Shown piece by piece: positions 19,743 through 28,918 of a stretch of DNA of 64,000 bases. Under the pieces are notes generated by a model that saw only the letters and a program-made list of their open reading frames with translations, had not been told where the DNA came from and did not search any database. Location of the stretch: positions 46,273 through 110,272 of the forward strand of contig PDLQ01000020.1 of the NCBI GenBank assembly GCA_002591745.1, given 5' to 3'. This DNA is from Lewinellaceae bacterium SD302. GTDB lineage: Bacteria; Bacteroidota; Bacteroidia; Chitinophagales; Saprospiraceae. Position 1 is the stretch's first letter. Every line of letters begins with the position of its first letter. A program made the translations under genes and the position numbers.

Positions 19743-19842
19743 AAGATACAGCTCCAACGAAACTTCTGTTTTTAGTCAGGCGTGACATCTACCGGCCACA
19801 TTGTTACTCCCACTCCGGCGAGATATGAGGATTCGCTAGTCG

Positions 19843-19893
19843 TAATCGACGAATGCTCACAACGGAATGAATATTCAGGTATTTAGCCAGCTA
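19843..19893 (+). repeat. 51-bp direct repeat, copy 1
   Basis: The sequence begins TAATCGACGAATGCTCAC and ends TTTAGCCAGCTA. It recurs at 20125-20175 with two differences, 282 bp downstream. Confidence 0.8.
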
Positions 19894-20013
19894 GTGGCCC
19901 ATCAATGTATCACTTTTGGGTTAGTTGTTGGTGAATTTTGGCGATAGGCGAGGCGGTAAATCGGGAGTATGCTAATCCTTTAGAGAGCCAAAATCAATTA
20001 GCCGTTTTAAACT

Positions 20014-20120
20014 GACAACTCCGAGGGGCCTGCGACGATCAGCGCAGCTAAAGTAGCAATGTTAGTGAGTAAGACTATAAAATCACGCTTCGGCTAACCG
20101 GTCACTTTGCTACTTTGTCA
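20014..20120. repeat. CAAAGTAGC-family inverted-repeat element
   Basis: A left arm GACAACTCCGAGGGGCCTGC ... CTAAAGTAGCAATGTTAG and a right arm TTGCTACTTTGTCA bracket the element. The left arm (20014-20064) matches about 45 bp inside the 5' coding end of the M61 protease gene (30,668-30,735) with about five differences. Confidence 0.65.
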
Positions 20121-20124
20121 GCTA

Positions 20125-20175
20125 TAATCGACGAACGCTCACAACGGAATGAATATTCAGGTGTTTAGCCAGCTA
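20125..20175 (+). repeat. 51-bp direct repeat, copy 2
   Basis: Second copy of the repeat at 19843. It contains an in-frame ATG (20149) upstream of the metallophosphoesterase, which is why a start at 20149 is doubtful. Confidence 0.8.
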
Positions 20176-20199
20176 CATTCCCCCCTCAAGACAAAACCA

Positions 20200-21420
20200 A
20201 TGGAGCGTTTACTCATCCTTCTGGCTATTTTGATTGCCCTCGACCTTTATGCCTTCCAGGCGGTGCGAGAGTGGATCAAGCCTTATTCCATCAACCTGCG
20301 TCGCGGTGTAACCATTGGCTACTGGCTATTGTCAGTACTGTCGGTTGGTTACTTACTGGTGAACGTCTACGAACTCAACGAAAACTGGCCCAAGCCAGTG
20401 AAGGTTTTTAGCCGTGCCTTCTTATTCATTTTTTACCTGAGTAAAGTACCAGTCGCCGGGGTTCTGTTGATCGACGATCTGCGCCGCTTGGTCACCTTTA
20501 CGATCAACTACTTTAGTAAAACGGCTGCTCACGACGTTACTCGTAGTCGCTTTATGTCTACCATGGGGCTGATCCTGGGCGGCATTCCGCTGGCTACGCT
20601 AACCTACGGGATGGTTCGTAATCCTTACCGTTACCGGACCATGCCCGCCGACGTGGTGATCGCTGGCTTGCCTGATGCACTCGACGGTCTCAAAGTCGTA
20701 CAGATCAGTGATATGCACTCCGGTAGCTGGACGGCCACCGAGCCCCTCCAACGCGCTGTTGACCTGATCAATGCGGAAGCTGCCGACTTGGTCTGTTTCA
20801 CAGGAGACATTGTCAATAACGTTGCTACGGAAATGGAGCCTTTCGTTGATATATTTAAGCAGGTAGAGGCCAAGCACGGGGTCTATTCCATTTTGGGAAA
20901 TCACGACTACGGCGACTACCACGATTGGGCAGATGAAGCCGCTAAAACTGCCAACCTGGAAAGACTCTATGGTATACACCGCGAACTCGGCTGGGATTTA
21001 CTGCGCGACGAACACCGAATGCTGGACATTAATGGTAGTAAGCTGGGCGTTTTGGGGGTAGAAAACTGGTCTACTCTCCGCTTTGGTAAACGTGGCGATC
21101 TGGCCAAGGCCCACGCGGGAACGGAAGCGGCCGATGCCAAAATCCTCCTGAGCCATGACCCTACCCACTGGGATGGCGAAGTGAAAGAATATCAGGATAT
21201 CGACCTCACGCTGAGTGGGCACACCCACGGCTTTCAATTCGGTGTGGAAATCCCCGGTTTCAAATGGAGCCCTGCCAAGTATATATACAAGCAATGGGCC
21301 GGACTCTACCAAGAGGGCCGACAGTATCTCTACGTAAATCGTGGACTGGGCTTTCTTGGGTATCCCGGTCGGGTCGGTATTTTACCGGAAATTACGGTGC
21401 TGAAGCTGAAGAAAGGATAG
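20200..21420 (+). CDS. Membrane-anchored metallophosphoesterase
   Basis: With the start at 20200 the product has 406 residues. About four N-terminal membrane segments (residues 2-20, 40-58, 72-92 and 120-138) precede a calcineurin-like phosphoesterase domain on one side of the membrane. The domain has DMH (171-173), GD (202-203), GNHD (233-236) and SGHTHG near residue 360, the metal-binding set of the YkuE/YaeI-type family. The substrate is not predictable; related enzymes act on lipid-linked phosphates. The start is chosen because the upstream in-frame ATG at 20149 lies in a repeat and would add a hydrophilic extension before the first membrane segment. Confidence 0.85.
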   Translation: MERLLILLAILIALDLYAFQAVREWIKPYSINLRRGVTIGYWLLSVLSVGYLLVNVYELNENWPKPVKVFSRAFLFIFYLSKVPVAGVLLIDDLRRLVTFTINYFSKTAAHDVTRSRFMSTMGLILGGIPLATLTYGMVRNPYRYRTMPADVVIAGLPDALDGLKVVQISDMHSGSWTATEPLQRAVDLINAEAADLVCFTGDIVNNVATEMEPFVDIFKQVEAKHGVYSILGNHDYGDYHDWADEAAKTANLERLYGIHRELGWDLLRDEHRMLDINGSKLGVLGVENWSTLRFGKRGDLAKAHAGTEAADAKILLSHDPTHWDGEVKEYQDIDLTLSGHTHGFQFGVEIPGFKWSPAKYIYKQWAGLYQEGRQYLYVNRGLGFLGYPGRVGILPEITVLKLKKG

Positions 21421-21529
21421 TCTCGAGTTACACTGCGCTTCTTAGTCAGGAGTCAGGAGTTGAAAGTACTTTTTCCAAGAATGATCCTACTACTCCCGAC
21501 TAAATTACTCTGACTTCGAATTACCGATT

Positions 21530-22225
21530 TCAACCGGCCAACAGGCTATCGAAAATCAACCGGCCATCTTCGTTATTCAGCAGTTCCTCGCTCGCACGTT
21601 CGGGGTGGGGCATCATGCCGAATACGTTACCGGCTTTGTTGCGGATACCGGCAATATTCTGGGCGCTGCCGTTAGGGTTGGCCGCGTCGGTGATCTCTGC
21701 GGTGGCATCACAGTAGCGAAAGAGGATCTGGTCGTTGGTTGCCAGTTCCAGGAGGGTGGCTTCGTCGGCGTGATAGCGTCCTTCGGCGTGAGCGATAGGA
21801 ATGGTGAGTACTTGGCCGACGTCCATTTTATTGGTCAGGTCGCTATTGTTGGTCTCGATACGTAACTGCACGTTGTCGCAGATGAATTTTTGCTGGCTGT
21901 TGCGCAGCAGGGCGCCGGGAAGTAAGCCTGCTTCACAGAGAATTTGAAATCCGTTGCAGATGCCGAAGACGTAGCCTCCACGGTTGGCGAAATCGATTAC
22001 CGATTGCATGATGGGGCTGAAACGGGCGATTGCACCGGCCCGTACGTAATCGCCGTAGCTGAAGCCGCCGGGTACGATGATACAGTCATCGGTCGTAAAG
22101 TCAGCGGGAATGGATTCGTCCTTATGCCACAGCTTAACGGTTTCACAGCCCAGTACGCTGCCGAGCACGTGCATCATATCGTCGTCGCAATTGGAGCCGG
22201 GGAAGAGGATTACGCCAAATTTCAT
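21530..22225 (-). CDS. purQ: Phosphoribosylformylglycinamidine synthase subunit PurQ
   Basis: PurQ is the glutaminase subunit of FGAM synthase, supplying ammonia to PurL in the fourth step of purine synthesis. The class I glutamine amidotransferase fold is intact: FPGSNCDDD at the N-terminus, PGGFSYGDY (52-60), the nucleophile Cys90 in FGICNGFQ and the catalytic His/Glu in MMPHPE near residue 207. The length of 231 aa is normal for the separate small subunit. No other pur gene is adjacent in this window. Confidence 0.95.
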   Translation of the reverse strand: MKFGVILFPGSNCDDDMMHVLGSVLGCETVKLWHKDESIPADFTTDDCIIVPGGFSYGDYVRAGAIARFSPIMQSVIDFANRGGYVFGICNGFQILCEAGLLPGALLRNSQQKFICDNVQLRIETNNSDLTNKMDVGQVLTIPIAHAEGRYHADEATLLELATNDQILFRYCDATAEITDAANPNGSAQNIAGIRNKAGNVFGMMPHPERASEELLNNEDGRLIFDSLLAG

Positions 22226-22327
22226 AAACGCTGATTTTTGAGGATATTCAATTCAATCAGGAAGCTCGATAGACAGTTGCTCCGAATTGAAGCGCGAATT
22301 TAGCACAATTCTACGAGTGAAGTCTAA

Positions 22328-23314
22328 TCAGCGGATTAAAATGGGGTAACAGCAAAGTGCGAGTGCGATTACCAGCATAACCAAATGGGCGGCCTCGCCG
22401 GTAGCACTTTTACCCCTGGCAAAGGAAAGGCTGAGGAGAATTCCTAATGGAACGACCATGAGTTGAGCAGAAGCGAAATCAAAAGCCCCGTGTAAAAGCA
22501 GGCATAAGCCGCTAAGTAACAGCCAAGAATAAATGATGCTAACCTTTTTGCGACCGGCGATCACAAGCATCTTGACATTGGCGAACTGGCGAAAAAGGCT
22601 GAAACTAAGTGCGGTAAGTAAGAAGCAAAATCCACCGAGGTTCCAGATCGCCTCCCGGCTGGGCAGAGGGTAGAAAAAATTGCCAAATTGAGCTTCGTGA
22701 AATGCCTCTAGTTTGTCGTACCAAAAGTAATAGGTTCCTACAATGAAAAGTGGAAGCAGGCAGCCGATAGTGAATCGCAGGAGCATCTTTCCACTCAGTG
22801 AATTCAATTGAAGGCCGGCAATGAAGAGCAGGAGTAGAAAGATGAGGTAATAGGCGTTGAAAAGGACAGCAATGCCCAGCCAGAAGCCAGCATTAAAGAC
22901 GGCCATTTTAGTCTTGCTACTTTGGTAGATCGTAAAAACCGAACCCAGCGCAAGCAATAAGAAGAAATTGGCCGGTTGCAAGGAATGAACTCCGAGCAAG
23001 GCCGGACTCACTGAAGAGATCAGGATAATGAACAGGCCGGCCAGCTGGCTAGGCTTCTCACTCATTCGATGATTCGTGATCACATGATTAGCGAGCAGGG
23101 CGGTGAGGAAAATTAGCAGGGTCGGTAATAAAACGTTTAGCGCGGGCGTACTGGCACCCCATTCCAGGTAGGCCCGGCCCCAAACACCGGCTCCGGTATC
23201 GCGGCCATTAAGTTCTCCGGTCGGAATCCACCAGGCGGGGAGCCGCAGCAGCAACGCATAAAAGATCAGCGCGAAACTGGAATAAAATTGGGTGGATCGG
23301 AAGAACTGCAGCAA
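22328..23314 (-). CDS. Polytopic membrane protein, DUF6427-like
   Basis: This 328-aa protein is almost entirely hydrophobic, with about ten predicted membrane helices. It has the N-terminal MLQFFRSTQ pattern I associate with the Bacteroidota-specific DUF6427 family, often next to purine or glycosyltransferase genes. It follows a gap of about 100 bp from purQ on the same strand. No catalytic motif is visible. The family name is a judgement from overall pattern. The function is unknown. Confidence 0.65.
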   Translation of the reverse strand: MLQFFRSTQFYSSFALIFYALLLRLPAWWIPTGELNGRDTGAGVWGRAYLEWGASTPALNVLLPTLLIFLTALLANHVITNHRMSEKPSQLAGLFIILISSVSPALLGVHSLQPANFFLLLALGSVFTIYQSSKTKMAVFNAGFWLGIAVLFNAYYLIFLLLLFIAGLQLNSLSGKMLLRFTIGCLLPLFIVGTYYFWYDKLEAFHEAQFGNFFYPLPSREAIWNLGGFCFLLTALSFSLFRQFANVKMLVIAGRKKVSIIYSWLLLSGLCLLLHGAFDFASAQLMVVPLGILLSLSFARGKSATGEAAHLVMLVIALALCCYPILIR

Positions 23315-23656
23315 GTGCCAGGAGGTTTATGGGCAGCCAATTTATCCCCTTCACCGTGAGCCGTCCAAAGGAAAATCAGAAAAGAATTAAGAAATTTTGA
23401 AAAAAGCAGGTAAACCTGGTCGAAAACCCATGACTCGATCGTCTTGTCAGTGAATACCGCCGATGTATAGGCTATTCGAGGTTTCGAAATAAACCCAACC
23501 CACCTCTTTTTTTCCAATCTTCCCACCTAGACCACCTTCGCGTAAAAGTCATCCAATAATCCAAAGAACCCTTTTTACTAGATTTGACTGACCCACTTTC
23601 GATTACGAAAGTGGGTCTGCTTTTGTTATTAGCAAGCTTTTGTTCCTTTCGCTGTT
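23315..23656. other. Intergenic gap with terminator-like hairpin
   Basis: No credible gene is present; an 86-codon minus frame at 23266-23526 overlaps the neighbour and looks random. The only structure is the hairpin at 23591-23616. Confidence 0.5.
23591..23616. terminator. Hairpin between BatD and DUF6427-like genes
   Basis: ACCCACTTTCG-ATTA-CGAAAGTGGGT is a perfect 11-bp stem with a 4-nt loop. A T-rich run (CTGCTTTTGTTATT) follows on the plus strand only, while the upstream gene on the minus strand (BatD) ends 41 bp away. It may still end that transcript. Confidence 0.55.
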
Positions 23657-25411
23657 CTAAACGGTAACCGCTGCTTCGGTCGACAGGATAAGGTCCGTTG
23701 CTTCCTGGTATGTTTTGGTCGGTGCATCTTTCCCGCCACCACCCGCGTACAGGGCCATTTCACAACGACGTAGTAAGTCGACGTAACCATCGGCTAATGT
23801 AAGCGGGGCTCCTTTAGTAATCAGCACTTGATGAATGTTGCGTTTACTCAATTCAGCCACGGGCAGTTTAAATTTATCGCGCAAATAACCCAGGAGTGCA
23901 TCTTCAATGGCATTATAAAAAGCGGTGGTTCCACCACGGTCTAGTTCTGTTTTAGCAATTTTGAGGTGGGCTTCGGCTGCTCGCCTTGCGCGCTGGCGGG
24001 CAAGTTCTTCCGGGTCGACATTTTCCAAGGCTTTTCGCCGACGATCGTAGAAGAAATAACCGCCAAAAAGCAGAATCGGGAATAAGGTTAGTGACCAGCC
24101 AAATAAGGGGTTTAAGGAATGATCACCATAATTTTTAAGACGGCCGACCGGCCCTGCGGGTCGCAAACTGAGTACTTCTTCTGCTTCCAGGCTATCTTCC
24201 TCTACGTCATAGTTCACAACGGCACTACCCTGGGAGACTTCGACTAGATATTCGTCGTCGGTCAGCGTCAGGTAACGACTGCTGTCCGGATTGAAATAAC
24301 TCACCAAAGGTTGCAGACTATAGTTGCCGGCCCGCTTTGGTACGATTTTATATTCCACGATTTTCTGGCCGTACATGCCCGTGGGGCTGTCGTAAAATTC
24401 TTCCTTAAGAACTTCAGGTTCGTAGATCACCCAATCCTTGGGGTCTACCGGAGCCTCTGCGGAGATCCGTTTAACGTCGCCCTGACCGGCGATATCGAGA
24501 CGTAACGTAATGGCTTCGTCAGTACTCAGTTTGTTGCGGTCGATCTCTGCATCCAGACGGAAAGTTCCTACACCGCCACTGAAGCTGGCTGGCCTGGGTG
24601 CAGGCAGTTCACTGACGAATAAGCGAGTGGTATCCGTTTGCAATGGAATACGCTCGGTGAAACGCCGGCTGAACGTACTTTGTGGGTTTCGGAATTTAAC
24701 CACACCCAATAGCAACCGGTAGGGTTCGATGACCAGTTCACCGCTTTTGAGGGGATATAAGGCCACGCTGGCGATGGTGCGTACGGCGTATTCCTTACCG
24801 TTTTCCAGCAAATTGCGGGTGCGGCCGTCGAACTGTCGTCGGGGAAAAGCGAAAAAGCCGTTCAGGTCCGGCTCTGCGACCAGGTTGCGGCTAATGGCAT
24901 TATCCGAGGTGTAAAGCACCAGGTCCATGATCAGCTGTTCACCAACGTAGGCGGTGTCTTTGCTGAATTCCATGCGCAGAAAGTTCTCCGGAGCCATAGC
25001 GGCCAATTTGGTATCCACCGGTAGAACTTCGACCGTTTGGGAGTTGCTGCGGTAGGTGCGCCCCTGGGCCCGGATACTGGATGGCCCGATGGTGATACGT
25101 CCGGTTCGCTGCGGCTGTAACAGCCACTTATAGGACTGGTAGGAGGTCGCCACCCCATTGATCACCGTAGTACCCATTGTCCGACCAGGCCCGCTCAGGA
25201 CGACAAATCCTTTGAAATCCGGTGGTTGGAAGTCCTCTCCGCGGCTGTTTCGCAGGTTCACGGAGTACTCAACCGTACTGTTCAGAAGCATCTTCTGCTT
25301 GCTCAGTTGGGCATCATAGGTAATGTCGCGGTGTTGTTGGGCAGCCAAAATCAATGGCAAACACAGCAGACCTAGTAGAATGGGCAGACGCATAATTGAA
25401 ACTAACTCCAT
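23657..25411 (-). CDS. batD: BatD family protein (Bacteroides aerotolerance/oxygen tolerance)
   Basis: The 584-aa product has a signal peptide (MRLPILLGLLCLPLILAAQ) and a DISTYDAQLSK-like start of the mature protein (DITYDAQLSK). Tandem beta-sandwich domains (about residues 20-430), one C-terminal membrane helix (near 445-465) and a cytoplasmic helical tail follow, the layout of the BatD/oxygen-tolerance family. Bat proteins form an envelope complex with MoxR ATPase and von Willebrand factor A proteins, which are not in this window. The ATG at 25411 shares a base with the stop of the upstream TPR gene (TAATG), so the two are coupled. MRLPILLG at 25393 is an alternative start. Confidence 0.85.
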   Translation of the reverse strand: MELVSIMRLPILLGLLCLPLILAAQQHRDITYDAQLSKQKMLLNSTVEYSVNLRNSRGEDFQPPDFKGFVVLSGPGRTMGTTVINGVATSYQSYKWLLQPQRTGRITIGPSSIRAQGRTYRSNSQTVEVLPVDTKLAAMAPENFLRMEFSKDTAYVGEQLIMDLVLYTSDNAISRNLVAEPDLNGFFAFPRRQFDGRTRNLLENGKEYAVRTIASVALYPLKSGELVIEPYRLLLGVVKFRNPQSTFSRRFTERIPLQTDTTRLFVSELPAPRPASFSGGVGTFRLDAEIDRNKLSTDEAITLRLDIAGQGDVKRISAEAPVDPKDWVIYEPEVLKEEFYDSPTGMYGQKIVEYKIVPKRAGNYSLQPLVSYFNPDSSRYLTLTDDEYLVEVSQGSAVVNYDVEEDSLEAEEVLSLRPAGPVGRLKNYGDHSLNPLFGWSLTLFPILLFGGYFFYDRRRKALENVDPEELARQRARRAAEAHLKIAKTELDRGGTTAFYNAIEDALLGYLRDKFKLPVAELSKRNIHQVLITKGAPLTLADGYVDLLRRCEMALYAGGGGKDAPTKTYQEATDLILSTEAAVTV

Positions 25412-26220
25412 TACCAATCTTTCGTTGAATCACAACCCGACTGATTACCGGCCTGGCGACGGCTCATGGTTTCTTTTTCGGCATCGGCGGCAATTTGAAG
25501 TTGGCGCTCGGCTTCCTCCCGACTCATTTTCGGGGCTTTGTCGGGGTTGGCTCGGCTCTGTTGGCTTTTTTGTCCTTCCTGTTGCTGGTCTTTTTCTTGT
25601 CCCTGCTGCCCTTGTTGCTGGCCTTCTTGTTGTTGGTCTTGCTGTTGCTGTTGTTGCTGATCTCCCTGCTGTTCCTGGGATTCTCCCTGGCCGCTTTGTT
25701 GTTGATCTTCTTGTTGCTGTTGATCCTGCTCTTGCTGCTCCTGATTGTCTTGATCCTGCTGTTGTTGCTGATTTTGCTGCTCTTGCTGGCGGCGGATCTC
25801 CCTTAGAGCCATGCTTAAGTTGTGCTTGGTTTCGTTATCATCGGGATCGACACGCAGGCTGTTCTTATAGGCTTCAACACTTTTTTCGTAGTCCTTTTGC
25901 TGGAAATAGGCGTCGCCCAGATTGCGGTAGGCCCTTTGTTCTACGGTGGGGTCGTCAGCCAGACCAGCAGCCTCCTCGTAACGTTTGGCCGCTTCTTCGT
26001 AATCGCCTTGTTCGTAGTAAGTATTGCCCAGGTTATAGTTGCCCTTGGCAGAATTATCGGCTTCCAGCGAGCCCTGGTACTCTTTCTGAGCTTCGTTGAA
26101 ATTCTTTTTCTGGTAGGCGTCATCGCCTCGTCGCAGCGCACGGTGGGCGGCCTGGGCTGATACCGTTTGTACGACGGAGAAAAGCATCAATAAAAGTAAG
26201 GTTCGGCGAGCGAGTTTCAT
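25411..26220 (-). CDS. Bat-operon tetratricopeptide protein with glutamine-rich tail
   Basis: The 269-aa product has a signal peptide (LLLLMLFSVVQTVSAQ). Three TPR units follow (about residues 25-125; for example NYNLGNTYYEQGDYEEAAKR and AYRNLGDAYFQQKDYEKS). Then comes a low-complexity region of mostly Gln with Asp/Glu/Gly (about residues 130-225), and a charged C-terminus. This is the architecture of the BatC/BatE-type TPR proteins that partner BatD. The TAATG junction with batD confirms an operon. The poly-Gln tail is unusually long and the DNA is a run of CAG/CAA-type codons, prone to length change. Confidence 0.8.
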   Translation of the reverse strand: MKLARRTLLLLMLFSVVQTVSAQAAHRALRRGDDAYQKKNFNEAQKEYQGSLEADNSAKGNYNLGNTYYEQGDYEEAAKRYEEAAGLADDPTVEQRAYRNLGDAYFQQKDYEKSVEAYKNSLRVDPDDNETKHNLSMALREIRRQQEQQNQQQQQDQDNQEQQEQDQQQQEDQQQSGQGESQEQQGDQQQQQQQDQQQEGQQQGQQGQEKDQQQEGQKSQQSRANPDKAPKMSREEAERQLQIAADAEKETMSRRQAGNQSGCDSTKDW

Positions 26221-26318
26221 TGGGCTAAATTACTATTCATATAGTTAACGTTCATGGGCTTGCTCGTGTTGGCTAAAACTGCTTGAGCTGCTCAAAGATT
26301 AGTCGTTCTTTGGGCTAG

Positions 26319-26333
26319 CAAAGTAGCAATGTT
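26319..26333. repeat. CAAAGTAGC-family repeat
   Basis: CAAAGTAGCAATGTT, preceded by GGGCTAG, lies in the 128-bp gap between hmgA and the TPR gene. Confidence 0.5.
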
Positions 26334-26349
26334 GGAGGGTTCAGATCGA

Positions 26350-27510
26350 TTAATTTTCCAGCCAACTCTTATAGTATTTTCCATCGTCGATCTTCGCCGC
26401 TTCTTCCGTAATCTGCAGGGGGCGGAAAGTATCGATCATCACGGCCAGTTCTTCGGTCTTTTCTTCGCCGATGCTTTTCTCGTAGGTGCCGGGGTGCGGT
26501 CCGTGGGGAATGCCGCCGGGGTGGAGTGAAATATAACCGGGCCCGATACCGGTACGACTCATAAAGTCACCGTCCACGTAATAAAGCATCTCGTCCGAGT
26601 CGATATTAGAGTGGTTGTAGGGGGCCGGAATACTCAAAGGATGATAGTCATATAAACGGGGAACGAAGGAGCAAATGACGAAGGACTTCGTCTCAAAGGT
26701 CTGATGAACGGGCGGCGGCTGGTGTACCCGACCGGTGATCGGCTCGAAGTTGTGGATACTGAACCCGTAGGGGAAATTATAGCCGTCCCAACCCACCACG
26801 TCGAAAGGGTGACTGGCGTAAACCAACTCGTGCAGCATCCCCTGCTTCTTGATCTTGATGGTGAATTCACCGGTTTCCTCGTGGGTTTCCAGGTCACGGG
26901 GCAGTTTCAGGTCCCGCTCGCAGAATGGGCTATGCTCAAGCAACTGACCGAAGTGATTGCGGTAGCGTTTGGGCGTATAGATCGGGTCGTTGCTCTCGGC
27001 GTAGAGCAGTCGGTTATCTTCGCCGTCGAACTCGATCTGGTAGATCATACCACGGGGGATGATCAGGTAATCGCCGTACTCAAAAGGAATGTTGCCCACT
27101 AAAGTACGCAGTGTGCCGGTGCCTTTGTGAACGAAGATCATTTCATCACTGTCCGCATTCTTGTAAAAGTATTCCGTCAAGGATTTACGGGGGGCAGCCA
27201 CGCCTATGGTTACGTCGGAGTTGGTCAGCAGTGCTTTGCGAGCATCCAAAAAATCATTCTCCGCTGCTACTTTGAAGCCAACCAATTTACGGGAAGTAAT
27301 GGTTTTTTCTTCGAATATCTTCGGACTAACGTCGGTCTTGCTCACGATCCGCTTGACTTGGGTCGGCCGCTCAACGTGGTAGAGCAGGGAAGACATGCCG
27401 TCAAAACCAATAGTGCCAAATAACTGCTCGTAGTACAACTCACCATCCGGCTTACGGAATTGGGTGTGGCGTTTCTGAGGGATTTTTCCGAGTGAATGGT
27501 AGATGGGCAT
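26350..27510 (-). CDS. hmgA: Homogentisate 1,2-dioxygenase
   Basis: This iron enzyme opens the homogentisate ring to maleylacetoacetate in tyrosine/phenylalanine catabolism. The 386-aa protein has the double cupin fold, the family start MPIYHSLGKIPQKRHTQF, an internal cupin (LVGNIPFEYGDYLIIPRG) and a C-terminal iron site region HPGGIPHGPHPGTYE containing clustered His and Glu. The length matches the shorter Bacteroidota/archaeal-type homologues. No other tyrosine degradation gene is adjacent. Confidence 0.9.
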   Translation of the reverse strand: MPIYHSLGKIPQKRHTQFRKPDGELYYEQLFGTIGFDGMSSLLYHVERPTQVKRIVSKTDVSPKIFEEKTITSRKLVGFKVAAENDFLDARKALLTNSDVTIGVAAPRKSLTEYFYKNADSDEMIFVHKGTGTLRTLVGNIPFEYGDYLIIPRGMIYQIEFDGEDNRLLYAESNDPIYTPKRYRNHFGQLLEHSPFCERDLKLPRDLETHEETGEFTIKIKKQGMLHELVYASHPFDVVGWDGYNFPYGFSIHNFEPITGRVHQPPPVHQTFETKSFVICSFVPRLYDYHPLSIPAPYNHSNIDSDEMLYYVDGDFMSRTGIGPGYISLHPGGIPHGPHPGTYEKSIGEEKTEELAVMIDTFRPLQITEEAAKIDDGKYYKSWLEN

Positions 27511-27691
27511 TGGCTAAAATTGTGGCTGTAAAGATAGTTGCTATAACAACGGATTTATAGAAAAATAAGTTTGGGAAAGCACAAGATCACTAAAGGCTCC
27601 AGTCGGACAAAAGGGATTTTGACCGTTTCCCACACTGAAGACCGAAATGCTTAAACCAAAAACTGTGTTCCCTGGCGTTTTTATGGTCCTT

Positions 27692-28909
27692 TTACAGATT
27701 CCGGATATTCTCGCCTAACCAGGTGTACCGTTGCCCGATCCAATCCACCAGGTAATCTACTTCCTCTTCGTAGCTGTCCAGCACCACGTTATTGGGCCAT
27801 ACGTAGACGCCGATGACGTTCCAGCGATCATCATTGCGGACCTCTCCACCTTCCAGAGCCGTAACGGCTTGCCTGATCTCGGCCAGCAGGTCGGCCAGGC
27901 CAGTTTCAAAATGAGGTAAACGAGCTTTGACCTTTTCCACAAAAGCCGGGTCTTCAAACAGCCGGGCGGTGTAGTAGCGGTCTTTGAGGTAGAAGCCGGT
28001 GGGGTCATCACAACCGTTGTAATTGATATTGCCGAAGCCGATGTCGAAATCCCATACCGGCCCCATGGTCAGTTTTCCGCCGGCTGGCTTGTGGAGGTAG
28101 ACACTAGTGTGAAAGGCCGCGTCCACGTTCTTGGCCAGTTCGTTGACGAAGTACCAGTCGATAAACGCATCTACGTCTAAATAGCGGGCGTAACCCAGTT
28201 CGGGGTCGGTAAAGTTGTCGCCGTAGAGAGCAGCCTCAAAGTCCAGGACGTAATTGCGGATTTCCAGAAATTCTGGGCTTCCGATCGTTAGATCGGGTTC
28301 TTTGATGTTGAAGAGTCGCCGCTCGGTTTCGAAATAAACGTCGTCTTCATCCAGGCGGGAAAGCTGGTCGACTTCCAGCAGGAAACCTTCGTCGCTCAGG
28401 TCGAGACGATTATCGCTCACCTCCGCTTTTTGAGTGAAGTGGTAGACGCCGTGGTAGTCGCCGTTGAGGTAGACGTCGGCAAAACGGCCCTGGGGGGTGT
28501 AACTCAGATCACTCTGGCGGCTTAAGGCGAAAGCAGTGTGGTTGCGCAACAGGGTTTTGTCGGAGTACTCGGCCAGCATGATCCACTTTTTATCCGGCGG
28601 CATCCCAAGCAGGCTGGTCTTCTCCTCGAAACGAATCTGGTAGCCTTTTTTGGGGAAATTCCAGGTAGAATTGCCCCGCCCCCGGACACTGACGGGGAGG
28701 GTTGTGCTGTCCATTCCGGCAATCGGGCCGCTCAGTTCTCCGGCTACGTAATCATCACGACTGTTCACCTCCCAGTCCGTTTGCAAGTGCATTGCTGGTA
28801 ATCCTGACGGTTCTACCGGAGCTGGCTGAGTGATCCCACTATCATCGTCATCCGTGCCGCAACCGAGGAATAGGAAGAGTAGGAAGAGGGGGTAGAGTCT
28901 TTGAATCAT
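27692..28909 (-). CDS. CotH kinase family lipoprotein
   Basis: The 405-aa product has a lipoprotein signal (FLLFLFLGCG, cysteine near residue 17) followed by an Asp-rich linker. The CotH-like kinase fold then shows VRGRGNSTW, KKGYQIRFEEK, LRNHTAFALS, YLNGDYHGVYHFTQK and a late GPVWDFDIGFGN motif, where the WDFD aspartates correspond to the metal-binding DxD of the family. CotH proteins are atypical protein kinases. In Bacteroidota, cell-surface lipoprotein forms are common and their targets unknown. It sits 9 bp downstream of the M61 protease gene on the same strand, so co-transcription is likely. Confidence 0.85.
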   Translation of the reverse strand: MIQRLYPLFLLFLFLGCGTDDDDSGITQPAPVEPSGLPAMHLQTDWEVNSRDDYVAGELSGPIAGMDSTTLPVSVRGRGNSTWNFPKKGYQIRFEEKTSLLGMPPDKKWIMLAEYSDKTLLRNHTAFALSRQSDLSYTPQGRFADVYLNGDYHGVYHFTQKAEVSDNRLDLSDEGFLLEVDQLSRLDEDDVYFETERRLFNIKEPDLTIGSPEFLEIRNYVLDFEAALYGDNFTDPELGYARYLDVDAFIDWYFVNELAKNVDAAFHTSVYLHKPAGGKLTMGPVWDFDIGFGNINYNGCDDPTGFYLKDRYYTARLFEDPAFVEKVKARLPHFETGLADLLAEIRQAVTALEGGEVRNDDRWNVIGVYVWPNNVVLDSYEEEVDYLVDWIGQRYTWLGENIRNL

Positions 28910-28918
28910 GTTGTTTTA

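Larger units (their letters stand above)
19564..20199. other. Repeat-filled intergenic region
   Basis: This 636-bp gap has no gene. In order it holds a 157-bp MITE-like element (19586-19742), the first copy of a 51-bp direct repeat (19843-19893), a CAAAGTAGC-family inverted pair (20014-20120) and the second copy of the 51-bp repeat (20125-20175). That second copy contains an ATG (20149) in frame with the next gene. Confidence 0.7.

Noticed and set aside
23266..23526. 86-codon minus frame before the DUF6427-like gene
   Set aside because: It overlaps the neighbour by 49 bp, shows no domain or signal and has a random-looking composition.
25495..25806. Plus-strand frame rich in leucine, apparently a membrane protein
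   Set aside because: It is the complementary reading of the glutamine codons of the Bat TPR protein (CAG/CAA read as CTG/TTG), not a real membrane protein.
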